Shown piece by piece: positions 59,230 to 64,000 of a DNA stretch of 64,000 bases (positions are counted from its first letter, which is position 1; the number at the start of each line of letters is the position of its first letter). Source of the stretch: Tolypeutes matacus (taxonomy: Eukaryota > Chordata > Mammalia > Cingulata > Chlamyphoridae); assembly GCA_026826555.1 (NCBI GenBank), contig JAKSZT010053764.1:18051533-18115532 (forward strand). Direction: 5' to 3'. A program made the position numbers and the translations under genes. Below the pieces are notes generated by a model, which worked only from the letters and a program-made list of their open reading frames with translations, had not been told where the DNA came from and ran no database searches.

Positions 59230-61352
59230 CATTTTCTTTAATTGAAAATTTTATTGGGATAGTTGTAGATTCACATGTGGTTGTAAGAAATAACACAAAG
59301 AGATCCTTTGTACATTTTGCCTAGTTTCCCCCAATGATAGCATTTTAGAAAACTATAGAATAATATCACAACCTGGATAATGACCTTGATACAACCCATC
59401 AATCTTATTTAGATTTCCTCAGTTTTACTTGTACACATTTGTGTGCAGGTGTATGTTTGTGTATTAAGTTCTATACAATCTTATCACTTGTATCGATTCA
59501 TATGTTCATCATGACAAAGATGCTGAACATGTCCACCACCAGAAGGATCTCTCCATGTTTCCCTTTCCTAACCACATCCACTTGTTTCTCATCCCCCATC
59601 CCTAACCCCTGGCAACCACTAATTTGTCCTGTTTCTAAAATTTTGCCATTTCAAAAATGTTGCTTATGTAGAATCATAAAGTATATAAACTCTTTGAATT
59701 GGCATTTTTCACTTAGCAAATTCCCTCCAGATTTATCAAAGTTGTTGTGTGTATCAATATTTCAGCCCTTTATTGCTGAGTAGTATTACTATGGTATGTG
59801 TACACCAAGTTTATTCACCTGGTGAAGAACATATGGTCCGATTCCAGTTTTTGTCTTTTACAAATAAAGCTGCTGTGAACATTTGTGTACAGATTTTTTT
59901 TTTAATACTATCAAGTAATTCTTTTCTCTCCCGGCCACCTCACGCCCCGTTGTTTGCACTCACTGTCTGATCTCTGTGTCCATTCACTGTATATGCTTTC
60001 CGTGTCTGCTTGTCTTTTCTTCTCGTCTTTCTCTTTTAGGAGGCACCAGCAACTGATCCCACGACCTCTGGTGTGGGAGAGAGGTGCTCAATCTCTTGTG
60101 CTACCTCATCTCCCTGGTCTGCTGTGTCTCTCACTGTCTCTCCTCTGCGTCTCCCTTTGCTGCGTCATCTTGCTACGCCAGTTTTCCGCAGCACAGGCCG
60201 CCAGCTCTCCGCGGTGCGGGCCAGCTTGCCTTCACCAAGAGGCCCCGGGAATAGAAGCCAGGGCCTCCCATAGACAGGAGCCCAATGGCTTGAGCCACAT
60301 CCTCTTCCCTGTGTACAGATTTTTCCGTGAACATACATTTTCATTTCTCTAGATAAATGCCCAAGAGTGAAATTGCTGCATAATATGGTAATTTCATGTT
60401 TAATTTTATAAGAAACTACCAAATTGTTTTCCAGAGTGGTGATGCAATTTTGCTTTTCTACCGGCAATGTACAAGTGATCTAGTTTCTGCACACCTTTGC
60501 TAATACTTAGGTGTTGTCACTAATTTTTATTTTAGCCATCTGATAGGTGTTTAGTATTATCTCATTGTGGTTTTAATCTGCATCTTTCTGTTGGCTAATG
60601 ATGTTAAACATCTCTTCGTGTGCTTATTTGTCCCCTTTCTATCCTCTTTGGTGAAATGTCTGTTCATGTCTTTTGCCCACTTTCTAATTGGATTGTTTGC
60701 TTTGCTACTGTTGAGTTTTTGAGAGTTTTTTATATTCTCTATACCAGCCCTTTGTTGTATATGGAGTTTGCAAACATTTTCTTCCAGTCTGTAGCTTGCC
60801 TTTTCATACTGTTCATGTGTGTTTTCACAGAGTGAAATTTTTAAACTTTAATGAGGACCAGTTTACCAATTTTTCTTTTTATGGTTCAAGTCTAAGATCT
60901 CTGCCTAATTTTAGATCTCAAAGATTTTTCCTATAGTTTTTTCTAAACGTTTTATAGATTCATGTTTATATTGTTTAGTTTTTAGATTTATTATCCATTT
61001 TGAATTAATTTTTGTATAAAGTATAAGGTTTAGGTCAAGGTTCATTTTTTTGTCTATACCTGTTTCATTACTCCATCATTTGCTGAAAAGTCTATCCTTC
61101 CTCCATTCAATTGCTTTTTGCACCTTCTCCAAAAATCAGTTCAGCATATTTGTGTAAGAATATTTTTGGGTTCTCTACTCTGCTCACTTGATCTACATGT
61201 CTCCCTCTACCAATACCATATTGTCTTCATTACTTTAGCTATGTAGTAAGCCTTAATATCAGGTAGTGTGATTCCTCCCACTTTGTTCTTCTTTGTTAAG
61301 ACTGCTTTAACTGTTCAAGGTCCTGTACCTTATCATATAAATTTCAAGTGTG
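59230..61352 (-). repeat. L1M LINE (ORF2 end and 3' UTR), SINE inside
   Basis: Reverse-oriented L1: 3' UTR from 'tgaaaattttattgggatag' (59244), then ORF2 through 'aataaagctgctgtgaacat' (59862). After the SINE it resumes 'gataaatgcccaagagtgaa' and continues through 'tcttttgcccactttctaat' and 'ataccatattgtcttcatta' to about 61352. It is a dead copy. Confidence 0.85.
59899..60309 (-). mobile_element. Composite 411-bp DAS SINE
   Basis: On the minus strand it starts as a tRNA-Ala-like head ('gggaagaggatgtggctcaa'), continues with a body of about 120 nt, and then has a second tRNA-like unit ('gatgaggtagcacaagagat' ... 'gggatcagttgctggtgcc') before an A-rich tail. A perfect 15 bp TSD, 'tgtgtacagattttt', at 59884-59898 and 60310-60324, proves a single insertion. 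Structurally it is a head-to-tail composite with a body missing from the short copies. A 132-codon open frame through it is not a gene. Confidence 0.9.
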
Positions 61353-62600
61353 GTATGGAAACCTCACTTCCATTTAGGTCCCTTTACCTTCTCCACTTTT
61401 ATGTATCATTGTCTTGAGTATCAGATTGTGTTAGGATTTTTGTTTCAATTATCAAATGTGATTTTGAGGGAAAGGATAATCTGTTATATGTATCCATATT
61501 CCTGCCTTTACTACTGTATCTTCTTCCTTCCTGATGTTCCAAGATACCGCCTTCTTCTAGCATTTCCTTTCTGTTCAAAGAACTCTCTTTAGACTTTCTT
61601 TAAGGGGGGAAGTTCTGCTACTGCCAAATTCTTCCAGTTTTTCTTCATCTGAGAATGTTTTTATTTTCACTTCATTACTGAAGGGTTGTTTCTCTGGATA
61701 TAAAATTCATAGTTGACAATTCTTTTATTTTAGCACTTGAAACCATAGTTTTAGATGAGAATCAACTATTATTTGAATTAGTATTCCCAAGTAGTGGTGT
61801 ATCCTTTATTTCTGGCTGTTGTCAAGGTTTTTTTCCTTATATATAGTTTTTAAACTTTTAATTATGATGTGTTTTGGTATGGATGTTTGGCATTTATCCT
61901 GTTGGTGTTCATTCAGTTTCTTGGATCTGTAGATCTGTGTCTTTTGCCAAATTTGGAGAGTTTTTAGCAATTATTTCTTCAAATACTTTCAGCACCACTC
62001 TCTTTCTTCTCTTCTTCTGAAACTCCAATTATATGAATGTTGGCTTTTTTAATGACTCATAGGTCCCTGAGGTTCTCTTAATGTGTGTTATTTTTCTTTT
62101 TTGGTGTTTTTCCTGTTTTTTTATTCAAATGTGATAAATTCTATTTTTTTGTTCTTGAGTTCACTTATTCTATCCTCTTTCATCTCTGTTCTACTATTAA
62201 ACCAGAATGTTTTTTATTTCAGTTCTATAATTTCCACCTGTTTTTTTTTAAAGTAACTTCTATTTCTTTTCTGATATATTTTTTATTCTTTCATTTGTTT
62301 CAGAAGAACTTATAATTGATTATTGAAACTTTGTGTGTGTGTGACAGGTGCTTTGAAATACTTTTCAGAGAATTCCAACATCTGATTCATCTCATTTATC
62401 TTGGTATTGACATCATTGATTTTTTTTCATTGAAGTTTTGAATTTCATGGCTCTTAGTGGATGATTTTCAATTTTATCCTGTACATTTTGTTTATTATGT
62501 TTGTAAACTCTGGGTTCTATTTTGTTCTTTTATTTTAGCAGGCAGTCAGTTTGGCAGACACACATGGGTCTTTGCCTACTTTTGTGGTGTGGTTCCAATG
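61353..62600 (-). repeat. Second old L1 fragment
   Basis: Blocks typical of reverse-oriented old-L1 3' sequence: 'tttcttcatctgagaatgtt', 'tctggatataaaattcatag', 'tgatgtgttttggtatggat', 'attcagtttcttggatctgt' and 'aattatttcttcaaatactt'. It may extend further to the right. Confidence 0.65.
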
Positions 62601-64000
62601 ACAGTTTAATTTTCAGAACCTTTGTGGTGTTATTTTTGTCTGCTTGGTTTATTAATGGGACTCCCATTGGTCCCTGCTGGTGCTGCCTGAGAGGGTAGAA
62701 GCAGATTCACCAAGCCAGACCTCTGGGTATCTCTCAGTGGAGGAGGGGTGTGGCGGTTTTCTCCTACCAGCCCCTTAGCAAGGTAGAGAGGCTCAGGACT
62801 GAAGGGTCAAGGAGGCTTCCCAGACTGCACCACCTCCTGTAACTGAATCCCTCTTGCCAGTGCCACTCACTTGCCCTGAGTATTCAATTTTAAATGTGAA
62901 AATAGTCACTTACTTTAAAAATATTTCCTTTGTCCCTTTATTATAAGTTCTAGCATCACAATTCATTATACATTCAAGGGCCCTATTCCATTCTCCCTTA
63001 TTTGGGCAAAAGTTCTGAAGTAGTCAATGGTATTTTGGGTTGTGTAAGTGGCATAGGGTCTGTAGGGCTTTATCCAGCTTGATTTGTAATATTTTGTGCC
63101 TTTGATTGTGAGCAGTTATTGTATTTGGTCCCTGTGTGCTCTCCCCCACAACTTTCCATCTCTTCTATCCCTTCCTCTGCCAGGCTCCAGTGCAGCTAGA
63201 ATGAGGTGCATGGTCTTCCTACTTGGATGGCATCATGTGAGCAAGTAACCCACCAATTTGAAGGTCCTTTATGGTTTATGCAAGTGGCATCACCTAGTTG
63301 GCCAGTTATCACACTTTACTAGACATTAGTCCTGATCTCAAGACATTTATTTTGGAGACCGGTCCTGTGCCTCAAAAGAGCTTGTGTTAATTGGGAACTC
63401 ACTGGTACACATGACACTGGGGAAGGTCAGATACTCGGAATAATGGTGATTTTCAACTATTCTTAATAGTATGTAGTTTCTACTAAATCTGCTTGGGAGA
63501 GAGAATAGGGGAGGATTAGTCATGGTGTAGAATTCTGTAACTTGCTTATTATCACACTAGGAAGTTCAGTCCATATTTGCAGTTTGAGTCATAGTAATCA
63601 TCAAATGCCCCAGAGCCAGTTAGCTACAGAGCATCTACAGACTTCATTTCCCAGTCAGTCCTGGGCTCCTAAACTGCTGAGCAAGCACATTTAACTCTGC
63701 TCCACTCACATGCGGTTGTTAGCAAAAGACAGAAGGTACCTTGCCAGATAAAGCACTAGCTTGCAATGCAAACATGTAGACCACCACAGTTCACTGGACC
63801 CAGTGGCCCCTTTCCTATTGAGAATTCATTTGGTAGTTTATATTTTCTATAAATTTTTCTATAATTTACCTAAGGAAGACTTCCTTTTCCTTCAGCAAGT
63901 TTTTCTTGACAGTTGCTCACTTAATTTTTTAAATTAGCATGACTGCTTGATTTCTTTTCTTTTTTTCTGGAAGCAGATTTATAATTGATGTGGGTAGAAC
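62601..64000. other. Unannotated DNA at the window end
   Basis: No gene recognised. The first 300 bp may still belong to the L1 fragment. Confidence 0.4.

Noticed and set aside
59954..60352. 132-codon plus-strand frame
   Set aside because: It lies antisense to the composite SINE and runs through its GC-rich body.

Overview
The window is mammalian nuclear DNA, almost certainly from an armadillo or a close xenarthran relative. The key evidence is at least seven insertions of a tRNA-Ala-like SINE of the DAS type known from armadillos. They sit among repeats shared by all placental mammals: MIR, L2, L1M, MER5A, MER5B, MER20 and MaLR-like LTRs. Base composition is AT-rich (roughly 60 percent A+T by eye). 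I find no intact protein-coding gene and no convincing exon. The open reading frames present are short, overlap in several frames, and mostly lie inside repeats or low-complexity DNA, so the window is intergenic or deep intronic.

Layout. 0-9 kb: an L2 and an L1M tail, then a 1.3 kb fossil of a CR1/L3-like LINE whose reverse-transcriptase core is still readable on the minus strand. 9-14.2 kb: two copies of a roughly 195 bp MER1-type hAT element, a full-length processed RAC1 pseudogene, a MER20, a MER5B, and a MER5A split by a tiny L1 tail. 15-24 kb: MIR and L2 fossils, an LTR transcript apparently copied in by LINE machinery, a homeodomain-motif cluster, a DAS SINE, and a solo LTR with perfect 5 bp duplications. 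25-26 kb: a nest of LTR inside LTR inside MIR. 28.9-33.2 kb: an L1 3' half with nested L1 tails and SINEs. 34-50 kb: mostly single-copy DNA with MIR, L2, hAT and MaLR fossils, including a second nest (hAT in MER20 in MIR at 43 kb). 50-62.6 kb: dominated by L1M sequence in both orientations, with SINEs inside it, including a dimer that moved as one unit and a 411 bp composite SINE. The last 1.4 kb is unannotated.

Nothing forms an operon or pathway. The informative content is the record of successive insertions. Target-site duplications (TSDs) were read directly for most young elements, and nesting gives relative ages: MIR and L2 first, then MER20, MaLR and L1M, then the MER1-type elements and xenarthran LTRs, then DAS SINEs and the RAC1 copy. 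Repeat family names come from recognition of remembered consensus features, not from a database search.
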